NCBI GenBank assembly: GCA_027493545.1
Contig: JAOSKR010000001.1
Span: 586,001 to 650,000, forward strand
Length of the DNA: 64,000 bases
Direction: 5' to 3'
Source: Roseovarius sp.
Lineage (GTDB): Bacteria; Pseudomonadota; Alphaproteobacteria; Rhodobacterales; Rhodobacteraceae
Shown here: positions 62,922-64,000 of the stretch, one piece after another
Layout: each line of letters opens with the position of its first letter
Numbering within the stretch: position 1 is the stretch's first letter
Notes under the pieces: generated by a model
The model's input: the letters and a program-made list of their open reading frames with translations, nothing else
The model's database searches: none
Told to the model about the DNA's origin: nothing
Made by a program: the position numbers and the translations under genes

Positions 62922-64000
62922 ATGTCCGGAATTCCGCACGATCACTACGAACCCAAGACGGGCGCCGAAAAGTGGCTGCACCGCCGCCTGCCCATCGTCA
63001 GCCTGCTTTATGACACGCTGATGATCCCCACGCCCAGGAACCTGAACTGGTGGTGGATCTGGGGCATTGTCCTCGCGTTCTGCCTGGTGCTGCAGATCGT
63101 CACCGGCATCGTGCTGGCGATGCATTACACCCCGCATGTCGACATGGCCTTTGCCTCGGTCGAGCACATCATGCGCAACGTCAATGGCGGGCACATGCTG
63201 CGCTATCTGCACGCCAACGGCGGGTCGCTCTTCTTCCTCGCCGTCTATATCCACATCTTTCGCGGGCTCTATTACGGCTCCTACAAGGCCCCGCGCGAGA
63301 TCACCTGGATTATCGGCATGCTGATATACCTGTGCATGATGGGCACCGCCTTCATGGGCTATGTGCTGCCCTGGGGGCAGATGTCGTTCTGGGGCGCCAC
63401 GGTGATCACCGGGCTCTTCGGCGCCATTCCGTTCATCGGCGACGCGCTGCAGACCTGGCTGCTGGGCGGACCGGCGGTGGACAACGCCACCCTCAACCGC
63501 TTCTTCTCGCTGCACTACCTGCTGCCCTTCGTCATCGCGGCGCTGGTCGTGGTGCATATCTGGGCCTTCCACACCACCGGCAACAACAACCCCACCGGGG
63601 TCGAGGTGCGCCGCGCCTCCAAGGCCGAGGCGGAAAAGGACACGCTGCCGTTCTGGCCCTATTTCGTGATCAAGGACCTCTTCGCGATGGTCGTCATCCT
63701 GGTGGTGTTCTTCGCCATCGTCGGCTTCATGCCCAACTATCTGGGCCACCCCGACAACTACATCGAGGCCAACCCGCTGGTGACGCCGCCGCATATCGTG
63801 CCGGAATGGTACTTCCTGCCGTTCTACGCGATCCTGCGCGCCTTCACCTCGGATGTCTGGGTGGTGATGGCGGCGAGCTGGATCACCGGCGGCATCATCA
63901 ACGCCAAGTTCTTTGGCGTGCTGGCGATGTTCGGCTCGATCGTCGTGATGGCGCTGGTGCCGTGGCTCGACACCTCGTCGGTGCGCTCGGGCCGCTACCG
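62922..64000 (+). CDS. petB: Cytochrome b of the bc1 complex (3' end outside window)
   Basis: At least 359 residues are visible without a stop, from ATG 62922 ([20 protein letters not shown]). Haem-binding histidines lie in the second and fourth helices ([20 protein letters not shown] with [27 protein letters not shown]), and the Qo-site PEWY is in [13 protein letters not shown]. The gene would be expected to be followed by petC. Confidence 0.95.
   Translation, partial: MSGIPHDHYEPKTGAEKWLHRRLPIVSLLYDTLMIPTPRNLNWWWIWGIVLAFCLVLQIVTGIVLAMHYTPHVDMAFASVEHIMRNVNGGHMLRYLHANGGSLFFLAVYIHIFRGLYYGSYKAPREITWIIGMLIYLCMMGTAFMGYVLPWGQMSFWGATVITGLFGAIPFIGDALQTWLLGGPAVDNATLNRFFSLHYLLPFVIAALVVVHIWAFHTTGNNNPTGVEVRRASKAEAEKDTLPFWPYFVIKDLFAMVVILVVFFAIVGFMPNYLGHPDNYIEANPLVTPPHIVPEWYFLPFYAILRAFTSDVWVVMAASWITGGIINAKFFGVLAMFGSIVVMALVPWLDTSSVRSGRY

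Overview
The window looks like a chromosome segment of a Rhodobacterales (Roseobacter-group type) alphaproteobacterium. The reasons are the high G+C, the gene order accB-accC-aat-DUF2155-mlaD-NDUFA12-clpX-clpP, the petA-petB pair, a GapR-type nucleoid protein, a candidate FnrL box, and generally alphaproteobacterial protein sequences. No species can be named from the sequence alone.

Layout. 1-2.2 kb: right end of an integrated element, with a partial HD-domain gene, a decayed IS630-type insertion sequence and a 3' tRNA-Ala(GGC) fragment that probably marks the attachment site. 2.3-5.7 kb: small core genes (YczE-like membrane protein, gapR, a DksA-type zinc-finger protein) and a persulfide-dioxygenase-type hydrolase behind an FnrL-like box. 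5.7-19 kb: a likely acetate/short-chain acid locus. It has a symporter-domain histidine kinase, a receiver protein, a RamB-type regulator, a five-gene branched-chain-amino-acid-type ABC transporter and acs. 19.6-21.8 kb: queC-queD-queE-queF for 7-deazaguanine (queuosine) synthesis. 22-30.8 kb: dense housekeeping genes ending in a terminator and tRNA-Phe. 30.8-34.6 kb: a junkyard of truncated catabolic genes (PrpD, GntR, quinone reductase, enoyl-CoA hydratase) around an intact CoA-transferase and a lone permease. 34.6-45.1 kb: phosphatase, dnaX, an acyltransferase, hemF, clpS and acnA. 45.2-47.3 kb: a low-G+C island with a stand-alone reverse transcriptase and an upstream stretch rich in hairpins. 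47.3-58.1 kb: a catabolic cluster resembling nicotinate degradation. 58.4-64 kb: tRNA-Lys, dapF, a tRNA methylthiotransferase, a glutathione transferase, an outer-membrane barrel protein and petA-petB (petB runs off the end).

The most interesting part is the 47.3-58.1 kb cluster. It encodes a molybdenum hydroxylase, a 6-hydroxynicotinate-reductase-type iron-sulfur protein, an enamidase-type amidohydrolase, two paralogous amino-acid-synthesis-family (DUF1185) proteins, a UPF0280 protein, an MttB-type methyltransferase and a MarR regulator. The same 16-base motif lies in front of the operon, between the enamidase and marR, and in front of mttB. The three transcription units therefore look like one regulon. 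I infer degradation of an N-methylated pyridine carboxylate (for example trigonelline) or a related ring compound through a nicotinate-like reductive route.

Reading caveat. About thirty single-base frame breaks fall in otherwise well-conserved genes, including essential ones (dnaX, accC, dapF). Many sit in short C, G or A runs, which points to sequencing or assembly error rather than gene decay. For such genes I give the span of the whole gene and state where the frame breaks.
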